NCBI RefSeq assembly: GCF_025961575.1
Contig: NZ_JAOQNX010000005.1
Coordinates: forward strand, 62,001-126,000
DNA length: 64,000 nt
Direction: 5' to 3'
From: Rhodoblastus acidophilus
GTDB taxonomy: Bacteria; Pseudomonadota; Alphaproteobacteria; Rhizobiales; Beijerinckiaceae
Below the pieces are notes generated by a model. The model was given only the letters and a program-made list of their open reading frames with translations. It did no database searches and was not told the DNA's origin. The position numbers were made by a program, and so were the translations under genes. Shown here in pieces: positions 36,937 to 48,000 of the stretch. Within the stretch, counting starts at the first letter, position 1, and every line of letters begins with the position of its first letter.

Positions 36937-38610
36937 TCAGGCGGCGAGCATGGTCTTCAGGAATTTGTCGAGCGCCCGGTTCAACTCCTCATTGCGCTCG
37001 GACAGGGTTTTGGCGGCGTCGCGGACATGGGTCGAGGCGTCGCGCGACTGTCGGGCGTGAGCCGTCACCTTGGTGATCGCGGAGGACACCGTTTCGGCCC
37101 CGCGCGCCGCAGCCGTCACGTTCACGGCAATGTCGTGCGCCGCCTCGTCCTGCTGCTGGACGGACGAGGCGATCGCGCCGAAGCAGGCGTTGAGATCGTG
37201 GATCAGCGCATTGATGCCGCCGATCGCCTGCGAGGATTCCGACGTCGAGTCCTGGATCTCCCGGATCTGGTGCGCGATTTCGCTCGTCGCCCGCGCCGTC
37301 TGGGCGGCGAGCGTCTTGACCTCCTGCGCCACGACGGCAAAACCCTTGCCGGCCTCGCCGGCGCGCGCGGCTTCGATCGTCGCGTTCAGCGCCAGCAGAT
37401 TGGTCTGTTCGGCGATCGAGGTGATCAGCCCGACAATGTCGCCGATCCTTTGGGCGGCCTCCGCGAGTCGTCGCACCTTGGCCGCCGTATCCAGCGCGCT
37501 TGCTTCGGAGTCCGACGCCATCCGCGCCGAGCCGGCGACGCTTTGGCCGATTTCGCCGACCGAGGCGCTCAATTCCTCTGCCGCGCTCGCCACGGCGCGC
37601 ACATTGACCGAGGTTTCGTCGGACGCGCTCGCCACGGCGGCGATCTGGAGCGAGGTCTCGTCGGCCGACCGGGTGACGGTTTCAGCGCAGGCGCGCAACT
37701 CCTGCGCCGCGGCGGCGACGCCGGCCATGACGCCGCCAACCGAGGCCTGGAACTCGCCGACGATTTCCGCCATCACCTGCTGGCGATGCGCCGCCCGCTC
37801 GCTCTCGGCGCAGGCGTTTTGCGCCCGCAAACCTTCGGCCTCGCGCAATTGATGTTGAAAATGGCGGGTGGTGTCCCAGAGCGCGCCAATCTCGCCGCCG
37901 ACGGTCCTCTGTTCCGGAATTTCGTCGAGATTTCCCGCCGCCATGTCCTGGAGCGCGCGGGTCACCTGTTGCAGCGGACGCGCGATTTTCGCCGCGCCGA
38001 ACCACAGGGCCAAAGTCACGGCGAGGCCCAGCGCCGCCAGCGAAGCGGCCACCATGACGATCATGGTCATGCGCGAAAACTGGTCTTTTTCCGTGCGCAG
38101 CGTCGCCAATCTGGCGGTCACGGCGTCGATATTGTCGGACATGGTTTTTTGCAGGGCGAGCCGCTGCTCGCGCACCTCCGGCGACTTCAGCCCCCGCATG
38201 CCTTCCTCGGCGCCGGCGCTGGCCGCGAGCTCCTGCAACGCCAGCCTTTGCTTGACGAAGCCGGCGACTTCCGTCTTGAAGGCGTCGAACCGGGCGGCTT
38301 CCCCGGCGGGAACAAGCCGGCTCCAGGCGTCGACATATCCTTCGAGCGCCTTGATATTGCCGGCCATTTCCTTGCGATAATCGTCGCGTTCGGCCTGGGT
38401 GCGGGCGATGATCGCGCCGCGGTTCGATCCCGTCACCGCCGCGATGGCGCGGTTGATCTGTTCGGCGTGGAAGGCGCGCTGGGCGAGGGCGTCGAGTTCG
38501 TCGGCATAGGCGTTCTGTTTTTGCAGCGCATAGACGCCCAGGCTGACCGAGGCGGCGATCGCCAGCCCCAACATCAGCACCAGCGCCAGAATCCGGCTCG
38601 TGATCGTCAT
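36937..38610 (-). CDS. methyl-accepting chemotaxis protein
   Basis: 557 residues: N-terminal membrane segment ([20 protein letters not shown]), a helical periplasmic sensor region of about 150 residues (4-helix-bundle type), a second membrane segment (about 190-210: [20 protein letters not shown]), HAMP ([20 protein letters not shown]) and the cytoplasmic signalling domain with the highly conserved tip [20 protein letters not shown]-like sequence and [20 protein letters not shown]. The ligand is unknown. ATG at 38610 is the family start; a longer frame to 38742 is not supported. No che genes nearby, so this is an orphan receptor. Confidence 0.93.
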   Translation of the reverse strand: MTITSRILALVLMLGLAIAASVSLGVYALQKQNAYADELDALAQRAFHAEQINRAIAAVTGSNRGAIIARTQAERDDYRKEMAGNIKALEGYVDAWSRLVPAGEAARFDAFKTEVAGFVKQRLALQELAASAGAEEGMRGLKSPEVREQRLALQKTMSDNIDAVTARLATLRTEKDQFSRMTMIVMVAASLAALGLAVTLALWFGAAKIARPLQQVTRALQDMAAGNLDEIPEQRTVGGEIGALWDTTRHFQHQLREAEGLRAQNACAESERAAHRQQVMAEIVGEFQASVGGVMAGVAAAAQELRACAETVTRSADETSLQIAAVASASDETSVNVRAVASAAEELSASVGEIGQSVAGSARMASDSEASALDTAAKVRRLAEAAQRIGDIVGLITSIAEQTNLLALNATIEAARAGEAGKGFAVVAQEVKTLAAQTARATSEIAHQIREIQDSTSESSQAIGGINALIHDLNACFGAIASSVQQQDEAAHDIAVNVTAAARGAETVSSAITKVTAHARQSRDASTHVRDAAKTLSERNEELNRALDKFLKTMLAA

Positions 38611-38742
38611 GAAATATCTCGCGCAAGGATTGAGGAAATGCGCAGAACACGCGTAAATTGTATAAACTGTGGAATTGCTTAAGGATCGCCTAATCCCGGG
38701 GCGCATGGCGGCCCTGCGCTGTGCGCAGAGCCGTTTGGTCAA

Positions 38743-38767
38743 GAGCGCGTTCGCTGAAAACGCGCTC
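38743..38767. repeat. 9-bp inverted repeat between chemoreceptor and pirin genes
   Basis: GAGCGCGTT (38743-38751) pairs with AACGCGCTC (38759-38767) around CGCTGAA. It lies in the gap downstream of the pirin gene (minus) and upstream of the chemoreceptor gene (minus). A short A/T stretch is within the loop only, so this is not a clear terminator; it could be an operator or 3'-end structure. Confidence 0.4.
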
Positions 38768-38779
38768 TCGGCTTCCGCG

Positions 38780-38799
38780 CTGACGCTCCTTGGCGTCAG
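38780..38799 (-). terminator. hairpin just after the pirin stop
   Basis: CTGACGC (38780-38786) and GCGTCAG (38793-38799) pair perfectly around TCCTTG, starting 4 bases past the pirin stop codon on the minus strand. There is no U tract, so it is a stabilising or weak terminator hairpin rather than a confident intrinsic terminator. Confidence 0.4.
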
Positions 38800-38803
38800 C
38801 TTG

Positions 38804-39499
38804 CTAGGCGGCGTCGACGAGAACGAGCTCGCTGTCCTCCAGCGCCTTGACCGTCAAGGTCTCGACATCGCGGATGGCGGCGCCGTCGCGGGCGTTGACG
38901 CGCACGCCCTCGATCTCGACCGCGCCGCGTGCGGGCACGAGATAGGCGTGGCGCTCCCGGCCGAGGGCGTAATCGACCGTTTCGCCCGCCCGCAGCGTCG
39001 CGCCGGCGACGCGGGCGTCAGTGCGGATCGGCAGCGCGTCGGCGTCGCCAAAACCGGAGGCGAGCACGATGAAGCGTCCGGCGCGGTCCTGTTTCGGGAA
39101 GGGCCGGGCGCCCCAGTGCGGGGCGCCGCCGCTCCGGGTCGGGTGAATCCAGATCTGGAACAGAGTGGTCGGCTCGCGCTCCAGATTGAATTCGGAATGG
39201 GCGATGCCCGATCCCGCCGACATGATCTGCACGTCGCCGGCTTCGGTGCGGCCGAGATTGCCCAGGCTGTCGCGATGGGTGATCGCGCCGCTGCGCACAT
39301 AGGTGACGATTTCCATGTCGCGGTGCGGATGGGTCGGAAAGCCGCCGCCCGGCGCGATCGTGTCGTCGTTCCACACGCGCAGCGCGCCCCAGCCCATCCG
39401 CGCGGGGTCGTGATAGTGGGAGAAGGAGAAATGGTGGCGGGCGTCGAGCCAGCCATGGTCGGCGGCGCCGAGCGTATCGAAGGGGCGCAGGTCAATCAT
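38804..39499 (-). CDS. pirin family protein (bicupin)
   Basis: 231 residues from the ATG at 39499, which has AAAGGAGT seven bases upstream. Bicupin with the pirin metal-site ligands in [17 protein letters not shown] (HxH) and [10 protein letters not shown] (H), plus LFQIWIHPT. YhhW-type pirins can act as quercetinases; others bind Fe and act as regulators, so substrate is unknown. It is divergent from a LysR-type regulator, a pairing that commonly means the regulator controls it. Confidence 0.93.
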   Translation of the reverse strand: MIDLRPFDTLGAADHGWLDARHHFSFSHYHDPARMGWGALRVWNDDTIAPGGGFPTHPHRDMEIVTYVRSGAITHRDSLGNLGRTEAGDVQIMSAGSGIAHSEFNLEREPTTLFQIWIHPTRSGGAPHWGARPFPKQDRAGRFIVLASGFGDADALPIRTDARVAGATLRAGETVDYALGRERHAYLVPARGAVEIEGVRVNARDGAAIRDVETLTVKALEDSELVLVDAA

Positions 39500-39559
39500 C
39501 TGGGGACTCCTTTGGGTGGCGGCGTGTTCGTCGCCAGGTTGAGACCTATGTAGGCGCAT

Positions 39560-39572
39560 TGAACTGTTCAGA
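39560..39572. promoter_or_regulatory. LysR-type operator candidate between pirin and lysR genes
   Basis: TGAAC-T-GTTCA (39560-39570) is a perfect 5-bp dyad, and the T at 39560 and A at 39572 satisfy the T-N11-A LysR box rule. It lies in the 114-bp gap between divergent pirin and LysR genes, 42 bases before the lysR ATG. One site only, so unproven. Confidence 0.45.
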
Positions 39573-39613
39573 TAAGTCGGATAATTTCAGAGACACTTTT
39601 CGAGGAAGCTGAA

Positions 39614-40516
39614 ATGACCGAACGCGGCCTGCCCACTTTCGACCAGCTCCAGATCTTCCTCACCGTGGTCGAGAGCGGCAGCTTCGCCGCCGCCGGCCGC
39701 AGGCTCAACCGCGCGACCTCGGTGATCTCCTATGGAATCGACAATCTCGAGGCGCAGCTCGGCGTCACCCTGTTCGAACGCGACGCCACCCGGCGTCCGC
39801 GCCTGACCGAGGCCGGCGAGGCGGTGCTGGCGGAGGCGCGCGCCGTTCGCGACGGCGTCGACGGCTTGCGGGCGAAAGTGCGCGGACTGCTCGGCGGCCT
39901 CGAGGCGGAGGTGCGCCTCGCCGTGGATGTGATGCTTCCCGCGACCCGGCTCGGCGCGGCGCTGAGGGCGTTTCGCGAGGCCTTTCCCACGGTGTCGCTG
40001 CGCCTGTCGGTCGAGGCGCTCGGCGCGGTGAGCGGGCTGGTGCTGGAGCGCCGCGCCATGCTCGGCGTCAGCGGCCCGCTGGCGGTGGAATGCGAAGAGA
40101 TGGCCCGCATCGCGGCGGGTCGCGTGCGTATGATTCCCGTGGCCGCGCCCGACCATCCCCTGGCGCGCGCGGATGCGCTGGCGCCCGGCGCGGCGCGCGA
40201 CCACATCCAGCTGGTGTTGAGCGACCGTTCGCCGCTCTCCGAGGGCCGCGATTTCGCCGTGACCAGCCCGCGCACCTGGAGGCTCGCCGATCTCAGCGCC
40301 AAGCACGCCCTTCTGCGCGAGGGCATCGGTTGGGGCAATATGCCGGAAGAGATGGTGAAGGGCGATCTCGAAACCGGCGCGCTGATCCGGCTGGCCATGC
40401 CGGACGATCCCGTCCATCTCTACCCGCTTTACGCGATCCACCGCCGCGACGCGCCGCCCGGTCCCGCCGCCTCCTGGCTGCTGCGCCGTTTTGTCGAGCA
40501 GGGCGACGAAGATTGA
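39614..40516 (+). CDS. LysR-family transcriptional regulator
   Basis: 300 residues. N-terminal winged HTH (about 1-65: FDQLQIFLTVVESGSFAAAG, VISYGIDNLEAQLG, LFERDATRRPRLTEAG) followed by a periplasmic-binding-like effector domain (about 90-290). Divergent from the pirin gene with a T-N11-A dyad between them, so it probably regulates pirin and itself. The effector is unknown. Confidence 0.93.
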   Translation: MTERGLPTFDQLQIFLTVVESGSFAAAGRRLNRATSVISYGIDNLEAQLGVTLFERDATRRPRLTEAGEAVLAEARAVRDGVDGLRAKVRGLLGGLEAEVRLAVDVMLPATRLGAALRAFREAFPTVSLRLSVEALGAVSGLVLERRAMLGVSGPLAVECEEMARIAAGRVRMIPVAAPDHPLARADALAPGAARDHIQLVLSDRSPLSEGRDFAVTSPRTWRLADLSAKHALLREGIGWGNMPEEMVKGDLETGALIRLAMPDDPVHLYPLYAIHRRDAPPGPAASWLLRRFVEQGDED

Positions 40517-40548
40517 TTTAAGCTCCGCGCTAAAACAGGGAGGACTCT

Positions 40549-40902
40549 ATGAAATTCAAGGTCGCGCGCACGCTCATCATGTTTGCGGTTCTGGGGGCGA
40601 ACGGGGTTTTGGCGGAAACCGCAAAGCCGATCCGCATCTGGAACCTCACCGCCAGCACGATCACCGACTTCCGTCTCGCCAAGGCCGGGACCAAGGATTT
40701 CGGCCCGAACCTGACGCTCGAAGACCAAGACAAGACCATCGAGGTCGATGAACGGCTGAAACTGCCCAAACTCCAACCCGGCGTCTATGACGCCACTTTG
40801 ACCTTGAAGGATGGCCGGACCTGCCGTCTGTCGGCCTTGAACATCGAAGCCAGCGCCATCGTCAGCATCGACGAAAAGGACCTTAGCGCCTGCGCCAAAT
40901 GA
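40549..40902 (+). CDS. small exported protein with EF-hand-like acidic segment, unknown
   Basis: 117 residues: signal peptide (LIMFAVLGANGVLA, cut before ETAK), then a beta-rich mature part of about 95 residues. A segment NLTLEDQDKTIEVDERL is dense in Asp/Glu and loosely EF-hand-like; two cysteines (GRTCRLS and the final DLSACAK) could form a disulfide. From memory a similar NLT...TIT...GRTC pattern occurs in small exported proteins of Rhizobiales, but I cannot name the family. GGGAGGA precedes the ATG. It overlaps the sensor kinase gene in an ATGA junction, which makes it a candidate ligand-binding or accessory partner of that kinase. Confidence 0.7.
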   Translation: MKFKVARTLIMFAVLGANGVLAETAKPIRIWNLTASTITDFRLAKAGTKDFGPNLTLEDQDKTIEVDERLKLPKLQPGVYDATLTLKDGRTCRLSALNIEASAIVSIDEKDLSACAK

Positions 40903-42263
40903 AAATGTCGCTTAAGCTCCGGATCGACCTGCTCATCGGCGCGCTGCTGTTTCTCGGCCTCGCCGCCGATGTGGCGCGCATGGTGGTGGGCGCGGGGTCG
41001 CGCGTGCGCATCGAGAGCGAAAGCATGACGCGCATCACCCGGGACTTCATCACTTCGAGCCTCGCCAACCTGCCCGACGACGAGACCGCGGAGAAAAAGC
41101 TCGGGGCTGTCGCGGCCAATCTGACGGAGTTGCGCCACATCAGGGTGACGTTTTCCTCCGATCCCCGCGCGGCCCTGGCGGCGCGCATGGCGACCCCGGA
41201 CGCCAGCCGCCTCGCCGCGCCCGAATGGTTTTACGCGCTGGTCGGCGCGAGGCCGAGCGTGGTCGTGCTTCCGGCCATGCGCGACGGCCGGCGCCTCGGC
41301 GATTTCGTCATCGCCGGCGATCCCGCCGACGAGGTCAACGAGGTTTGGCAGGACGTCAAGACCCTCGCCCTCACCGGCGGGCTGATCGCGCTCGCCGCCT
41401 TGTTCGGCGCGAGCCGGATCGTCGCGCGCACGCTGGCGCCGCTGCAAGCCTATGGCCGGGCGCTCGGCCAGTTGAAGGACGGCGATTATTCCGTCCGCGC
41501 GGAAGCGCGGGGATCGCCGGAATTTCTCGACCTCTGCGCCAAGCTCAACGCCTTGGCCGAGGCGCTCGACCGCCTGTCGCGCGACAATCGCGACCTGATC
41601 GAACGGCTGATGACGGCGCAGGAGGAGGAGCGCAAAGCCATCGCCCATGAGTTGCACGATGAGATCGGCCCGCATCTGTTCGCCCTGCGCGCCAATGCCG
41701 CGCTATTGCGCGCGGCCGTGGACAGGGAGCCGGCGCTCGCGCCCCGCGCCGCCGCGATCTGCGGCCAGGTCGAGGCCTTGCAGGAGACCAACCGCCGCAT
41801 CCTGCGGCGCCTGCGCCCGCCGGCGCTCGACGATCTCGGCGTCGGGCCGGCGTTGCGCAGCCTCGTCGACGGCTGGCGCGAAACCCAGCCGGAGGTGCGG
41901 CTCGCGCTCAATCTGCCCGAGGATTTCGAACTCGCGGATTCCCGGCAAAGGCTTGTTGTCTATCGGCTGGTCCAGGAAGCCCTGACCAATGTCTTCAAAC
42001 ATTCGGGCGCTCGCAATGTCGAAATCGCGGTGTCGCGGGATGATGCGGACACGCTGCGCGTGCGGGTCGAGGATGACGGCGCCGGGCTGGCCGCGGACCG
42101 GGCGGAGGGCTTGGGTCTCGCCGGCATGCGCGAGCGCGCGCGCGGCTTGGGCGGCCGCGTCGAGATCGCGCGCGGCGCGCTGGGCGGCTGCCGCGTCGAG
42201 GCCTGGATTCCGCAATCCTGCGCTGCGCCGCCAAGGGACAAGCGCCTTGTCGAGAATAGTTGA
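40899..42263 (+). CDS. NarL-type sensor histidine kinase (HisKA_3)
   Basis: 454 residues. One N-terminal membrane segment (about 7-30), a periplasmic sensor region of about 125 residues, a second membrane segment (about 155-175: TLALTGGLIALAALFGASRI), HAMP-like linker (LAPLQAYGRALGQLKDGDYS), then the HisKA_3 H-box EERKAIAHELHDEIGPHLFA with the phospho-His in HELHDE, and an HATPase_c domain (QEALTNVFKHSGA; VEDDGAGL; GLGLAGMRERARGL). This class partners with NarL/FixJ regulators, none of which is adjacent. It overlaps the small exported protein gene and lies upstream of the TonB receptor. Confidence 0.9.
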   Translation: MKMSLKLRIDLLIGALLFLGLAADVARMVVGAGSRVRIESESMTRITRDFITSSLANLPDDETAEKKLGAVAANLTELRHIRVTFSSDPRAALAARMATPDASRLAAPEWFYALVGARPSVVVLPAMRDGRRLGDFVIAGDPADEVNEVWQDVKTLALTGGLIALAALFGASRIVARTLAPLQAYGRALGQLKDGDYSVRAEARGSPEFLDLCAKLNALAEALDRLSRDNRDLIERLMTAQEEERKAIAHELHDEIGPHLFALRANAALLRAAVDREPALAPRAAAICGQVEALQETNRRILRRLRPPALDDLGVGPALRSLVDGWRETQPEVRLALNLPEDFELADSRQRLVVYRLVQEALTNVFKHSGARNVEIAVSRDDADTLRVRVEDDGAGLAADRAEGLGLAGMRERARGLGGRVEIARGALGGCRVEAWIPQSCAAPPRDKRLVENS

Positions 42264-42510
42264 GGGTTAGCCGGGAGCGGCCAAGCTTAGGAGGCGAATA
42301 GAGTTCGGGAAAAATTCCCTAACATTTTGGGATCGTCTCCTAATTTGCATCTTTATTGTAGCGATTTTGCAACAGGGAAAATCAAAACGCTGTCGCGGCA
42401 GCGCTTGTTCCCAAAGGATAATTGCCCCACGTCACGATAAGGAATTTAATTCTCTTGTTGCGCTAAATCGCGCAAGGGCGCGCAAAAAATGCGCTCAACG
42501 GGGGGAAGTC

Positions 42511-44976
42511 ATGAAGCGTGCAAGTCTTTCGGTCGCGAGCGTTCTCGTCGCCCTGGGCGTCACCGGCGTTCACGCGGAAACCGTGACGCCCTTGCCCGAC
42601 ATCAACGTCACCACGGACACGCCCGCCGCCCCGCGCCCCGCTGCGCCGTCGCCCGTCGCCCCCGTCGTTCGCGCCGCGCCGGTCGCGCCCGCGGCCCCCG
42701 TCGTCGCCGCGCCGCCGCCTTCAGCTCCGCGCGTGGAGCCGGTCATCGACAGCCGCCCCTACACCAACACCCATGTCGACGAGGCGCAGATCCAGCGCGC
42801 GGGCTCGGCCATGGTCGGCGACGTGCTCGAACGCACCGTCCCCGGCGTCACGCTGCAATCGACCACGGGCAACCCGCTTTCGCCCGACGTCGAATATCGC
42901 GGCTTCGTCGCCTCGCCGACGACCGGCACGCCGCAGGGACTCGCGGTCTACCAGAACGGCGTGCGCATCAACGAATCCTTCGGCGACGAGGTGAACTGGG
43001 ACCTGATCCCGACCCTCGCCATCGCCTCCATGGACCTCGTCTCGAACAATCCCGCCTATGGCCTCAACGCGCTCGGCGGCGCGCTGAACATCAGGATGAA
43101 GAACGGTTTTACTTACCAGGGCGGCAAGTTCGACATTTCCGGCGGCTCCTATGGGCGCGTCCAGGCCGGGTTCGACTATGGCCGGCAATTCGGCCAGTTC
43201 GCCCTCTATGGCGCGCTCGAATATTTTCACGACGATTCCTACCGCTATTTCAACGGCTCCAGCGCGCGCCGCTTCTACGGCGACCTCGGCTATCGCAATG
43301 ACGGCCATGAAATCCACCTGAACGTCGGTCTCGCCGGGACCAATCTCGGCTCGGTCTCGACCTCGCCCATCCAGATGGTGGAGCAGAACTGGGCGCAGAC
43401 CTATACGACGCCGCAGACCACGTCGAACCAGATGGGCATGGTCAATCTCACCGGCCAGTTCACCCTGACTCCGGAATGGACGCTGAACGGCAACGCCTAT
43501 GTGCGCCGCTTCATCCAGAAACACGTCGACGGCAATCCGACGGAGGCCCAGGCCTGCCCCGACGCCCCCGCCAGTCTCTGCTTCCAGAATGGCGACGGAT
43601 CCTTTTCGCCCGCCAATGGCTTGAACGGCGCGCAGATCTCGACGAGCAGCGTTCCCAACCCCAACGATCTGCCGCTGGGCCAGATCGACCGCACCGGCGT
43701 CATCACCACCAGCCTGGGAACCGCCTTCCAGCTCACCAATTCGGGCGTGCTGTTCGGCTTCAAGAACAATTTCAGCATCGGCGCTTCGTTCGATTACGGC
43801 ATGAGCTCCTTCTCCAGCTCCTCGGAGCTGGGCGTGGTCAATCCGGACTATGTCGTGAGCGGCGCCGGCGTCTATCTCGGCGATTCCGGCAGCCCCGTCG
43901 TCATCGGGCCGACCAGCGTCCACACCATCAACCGCTATTTCGGCGTCAACGCGCTCGACTCCATCGAGGTCAACGACCGGCTGACCCTCACCGGCGGCGC
44001 GCGCTTCAACCTCGCCGCGATCTCGCTCTACGATCAGTTGGGCGGCGACGCCAACGGCCAGAATCAATTCACCCACGTCAATCCGCTGGCCGGCTTCACC
44101 TACAAGCTGACGCCCGGACTCCAGCTTTACGGCTCCTACGCCATGTCCAACCGCGCGCCGACGCCGCTGGAGCTGGCCTGCGCCGACCCGAACCACCCCT
44201 GCCTGCTCGCCAGCGCGCTGATCTCCGATCCGCCCCTGAAACAGGTGGTGGCGCAGACCTTTGAAGCGGGCCTGCGCGGACAGAACGATTTCGGCGATTA
44301 TGGCGCGCTGTCGTGGAAGCTCGGGGCCTTCCAGACCCGCACCGACAACGACATCTACAATGTCGTCGACACCGCGGTGATCGGCTACGGCTATTTCGCC
44401 AATGTCGGCGCGACGCTGCGGCGCGGCGTCGAGACCGTGGTCAACTACAAGATCCAGGACCTGACGCTGCGCGCGTCCTACACCTATCTCTATGCGACCT
44501 TCCAAAGCGCGTTCCAGCTCAATTCCTTCGGGCCCTCCTATGCGGCCGACGACGGCGTCGAAAACGTCAAGCCCGGCGACCAGATGCCGATGATCCCGAG
44601 CAATCGCGTCAAGCTCGGCGCCGACTGGGACGTGACGCCGAAAGCCCGGATCGGAACCGACCTGCTCTTCGTCGGCCCGCAACGCTATGTCGGCGACGAA
44701 GCCAACCAGAATCCGCGCCTCCCCGGCTATTTCACCGTCGGCCTGCACGGCTCCTGGAAGGTGCTCGACAATGTCGAGTTTTACGCGCGCGCCGAGAACG
44801 TTCTGGACCGGCGCTACTACCTTTACGGCACCTATTTCGACACGACCCAGCTGTTCCAGGCCTTCACCAATCCGCAAAGCGTGACGCCGGCGCAGCCCCT
44901 GTCGATTTATGGCGGCATCCGCGTCACGTTCGACGCGCCCAAAACCGAGGCGGTGGCGGTGGCGGCGAAATATTGA
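42511..44976 (+). CDS. TonB-dependent outer-membrane receptor
   Basis: 821 residues. Signal peptide (SVASVLVALGVTGVHAE), a Pro/Ala/Val-rich linker (about 35-70), the plug domain (about 85-195: SAMVGDVLERTVPGVTLQST, PQGLAVYQNGVRINESFGDE, GLNALGGALNIRMKNG) and a 22-strand barrel ending in Y-less aromatic GGIRVTFDAPK. No N-terminal signalling (STN) domain. The ligand is not evident: the sequence lacks obvious siderophore-type motifs. The ATG at 42511 has GGGGGGAAG upstream; earlier in-frame codons from 42367 are unlikely. The 247-bp gap before it is AT-richer than surroundings and contains TTAGGAG/CTCCTAA (42287-42343) that could be an operator. Confidence 0.9.
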   Translation: MKRASLSVASVLVALGVTGVHAETVTPLPDINVTTDTPAAPRPAAPSPVAPVVRAAPVAPAAPVVAAPPPSAPRVEPVIDSRPYTNTHVDEAQIQRAGSAMVGDVLERTVPGVTLQSTTGNPLSPDVEYRGFVASPTTGTPQGLAVYQNGVRINESFGDEVNWDLIPTLAIASMDLVSNNPAYGLNALGGALNIRMKNGFTYQGGKFDISGGSYGRVQAGFDYGRQFGQFALYGALEYFHDDSYRYFNGSSARRFYGDLGYRNDGHEIHLNVGLAGTNLGSVSTSPIQMVEQNWAQTYTTPQTTSNQMGMVNLTGQFTLTPEWTLNGNAYVRRFIQKHVDGNPTEAQACPDAPASLCFQNGDGSFSPANGLNGAQISTSSVPNPNDLPLGQIDRTGVITTSLGTAFQLTNSGVLFGFKNNFSIGASFDYGMSSFSSSSELGVVNPDYVVSGAGVYLGDSGSPVVIGPTSVHTINRYFGVNALDSIEVNDRLTLTGGARFNLAAISLYDQLGGDANGQNQFTHVNPLAGFTYKLTPGLQLYGSYAMSNRAPTPLELACADPNHPCLLASALISDPPLKQVVAQTFEAGLRGQNDFGDYGALSWKLGAFQTRTDNDIYNVVDTAVIGYGYFANVGATLRRGVETVVNYKIQDLTLRASYTYLYATFQSAFQLNSFGPSYAADDGVENVKPGDQMPMIPSNRVKLGADWDVTPKARIGTDLLFVGPQRYVGDEANQNPRLPGYFTVGLHGSWKVLDNVEFYARAENVLDRRYYLYGTYFDTTQLFQAFTNPQSVTPAQPLSIYGGIRVTFDAPKTEAVAVAAKY

Positions 44977-45028
44977 CGTTCTGAACGCTTCGCTGCAATC
45001 AAGGGAGGTCGCGGCGAGGGGGACTTGA

Positions 45029-48000
45029 ATGGAGGCGTCGTCACCCGGGTCGTCGGGGTTTCAGGCGCATCTCATCGCGGCGGCGATCCGGCGCCGCTGG
45101 ATCGTGCTGGGCGTGAGCTTTTTGCTGCTGGTGTTCGGCGTCGACGCCCTCACCCGCGCCAAATACGACGTCTTCCCTGAATTCGCGCCGCCGCAGGTCA
45201 ACATCCAGACCGAAGCGCCGGGTCTGGCGGCGCTGGAGGTCGAGGCGCTGGTCACCCAGCCGCTCGAAAACGCCATAGCCGGCGCCATCGGCGTCAAGAC
45301 CCTGCGCTCCACCTCGACCCAGGGCCTGTCGGTCGTCACCGTGACCTTCGCCATGGGCAGCGAAGCCCGGCTCAACCGCCAGATCGTCGCCGAGCATGTC
45401 GCCAGCGCCGCGCAAAACCTGCCGGCCGGCGTCAAGCCGCCCGTCCTGACGCCGCTGACCTCGTCGAGCAGCACGATCCTGATCGTCGGCCTCACCTCAA
45501 AAAGCCGCGATCTCATGGATGTGCGCACGGTCGCCGACAGTCTGGCGCGACCGCGCCTGCTCGCGGTTCCCGGCGTCGCCAAGGTCGCGGTGTTTGGCGG
45601 CGAGCTGCGGTCGCTGCAATTCCAGGCCCGGCCCGAAGATTTGATCCGCGCCGGAATTGGCTTGGACGAGGTGGTCGCCGCCGCGCGCGGCGCCATCGGG
45701 GCGAAGGGCCTTGGCCTGGTCGAGACGCCCAACCAGCGCCTGCCCCTGCGCGCGGACGCGCCGCCGCTCTCGGCGAAGGCGCTGGGCGAAATCGTGCTGG
45801 CGAGCAACGGATCGTCCCGCACCCGCCTTGCGGATGTCGCCGACGTCACCCAGGCGCCGGAGCCGGCCATTGGCGGCGCGTCGGTGATGGGGCGGACCGG
45901 CGTCGTGCTGCAGATCTCCGGCCAATATGGCGCCAACACCGTCGAGGTCACCGAATGCGTCGAAGCGGCGCTGGCGGGGCTGCGCCCGACGCTGGAGCGC
46001 GAGGGGATCGACCTCGACGCCACCTTGTTCCGCCCCGCCAATTTCGTCGCCGTGACCAAGCAGGGCGTCGGCGACGCGCTGCTGCTCGGCGGCGCGCTGG
46101 TGATCGTCGTCCTGTTCCTGTTCCTGTTCGATATCCGAACCGCCGCCATTTCCTCCATCGCCATCCCGCTGTCGCTGCTGGTCGCCGTGCTGGTGCTGGA
46201 CGCCTGGGGGTTCACGCTCAACGCCATGACGCTGGGCGGGCTCGCCATCGCCATCGGCGAGGTGGTCGATGATGCGGTGATCGATGTCGAGAACATCGTG
46301 CGCCGCCTGCGCGAAAACCGCGCAAAGGCCGAGCCGCGGCCTGCGGCGCAGGTCGTGCTCGACGCCTCGCTGGAGGTGCGCGGCGCCGTCGTCCATGCGA
46401 CCATGATCGTCATGCTGGTGTTCCTGCCGGTGCTCACCCTGCCGGGCGTGGCGGGCAGTTTTTTCCGGCCATTGGCTTTGGCCTATCTGCTGGCGCTGAT
46501 CGCTTCGCTGGCCACGGCCCTGATCGTCACGCCGGCGCTGTGCATGACGCTTCTGGGCGGCGAGGCGCGCAAAACCTCCAAAACCCCGCCGTTGACGACC
46601 GCTCTGCGGCGGCCCTTTGAGGCCGCGCTCAGCATAATCGCGCGGCGCCCGCGGGCAGTGATGGCGACGGTGATCGCGGCGACGCTGGGCGCGCTCACCC
46701 TGCCGCCGTTCTTTCAGAACGCGTTTCTGCCCGAGTTCAAGGAGGGCCATTACACCCTGCATATGACCAATGCGCCCGGCAGTTCGATTGCGGAATCCTT
46801 GCGCATCGGCGGGCTGGCGACCGACCTTTTGAGCGAACTCAAATGGGTGCGTTCGGTGTCGCAGCGCGTGGGCCGCGCCGAACTCGCCGACGACACCGGC
46901 GGGACCAACGCCAGCGAGATCGAGGTCGACCTCAAGCCGGGCCTGAACGGCGCGCAATTGAGCCGCGCCGACCGCGAGGTGCGGAAAAGCATCGAGGAAT
47001 TTCCCGGCGCGCGGTTTTCATTAAAACCGTTTTTGACCGAGCGGATCGAAGAGGTGGTCGCCGGCAATGGCGCGGCGGTGGCGATCAATGTTTTCGGCGA
47101 CGATCTCGCCGCGCTCGATCAGACGGCGGCGCAAATTCTTGCCGTTCTGGAGAAGACCAGGGGGAGCCGGGATGCGCGGCTGCGGGCGGCGCCGTCGACG
47201 CCTGAGATCTCGATCCGGTTGCGCGACGACGATCTCACCCGCTGGGGGCTGCGGCCGGCGCAGGTGATGGATGTGGTCCGGATCGCCTGCCAGGGCGAGG
47301 TCGTGGGCCAGGTTCACGACGGCCCGCGCGCAAAAAATGTGATCGCCACGCTCGCTCCCGGCGCGCGCAATGCGGTGGAGAAAATCGCGGATTTGCCGTT
47401 GCGTGCGGGAAACGGCGCCTTTATCGCGCTGCGCGATGTCGCCGATGTCGCGCAGACGACGGGACGCGCCCAGATCGATCATTTGGGCGCGCATCGCATG
47501 GTGACGGTGGCGACGGACGTGTCCGAAGCCGATGTCGGCGCCTTTGTCGCCCGGGCGCGCAAAGCCGTCGCCGCCCAGGTGAATCTGCCGCGCGGCGTCT
47601 ATGTCGAATTCACCGGCGCGGCGGAAGCGGAGGCGCAGACGCGGCGCGACCTGATCCAGCATGCGTTGTTCGCCTTCGCCGGCGTGGTCCTGGTGCTCTC
47701 GCTCATCACCAGGAATGCGCGGAACCTCGCGCTGGTGCTGCTGAACCTGCCCTTCGCCCTGATCGGCGGCGTGCTCGCGGTGCAACTCCAGGGCGCTGTG
47801 CTGACCATCGGCTCGATGGTCGGCTTTGTCGCTTTGTTCGGCATTTCGCTGCGCAATTCCATCATGATGATTTCGCATTACCATCATCTGGTCACGGTCG
47901 AGGGCATGGACTGGAGTCTCGCCACCGCGATCAAGGGGGCCGGCGACCGGCTGATCCCCATTGTCATGACCTCGCTGGTCACCGCGCTCGGCTTGGCGCC

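Noticed and set aside
42287-42343. Operator-like TTAGGAG/CTCCTAA pair before the TonB receptor gene
   Set aside because: Arms are only 7 bp and 43 bases apart, so chance is likely; mentioned in the gene entry only.
42721-44877. Open frame of about 720 codons antisense to the TonB receptor
   Set aside because: Composition is that of a codon-shadow (Val/Gly/Asp/Ala-rich), and the plus-strand receptor is clear.
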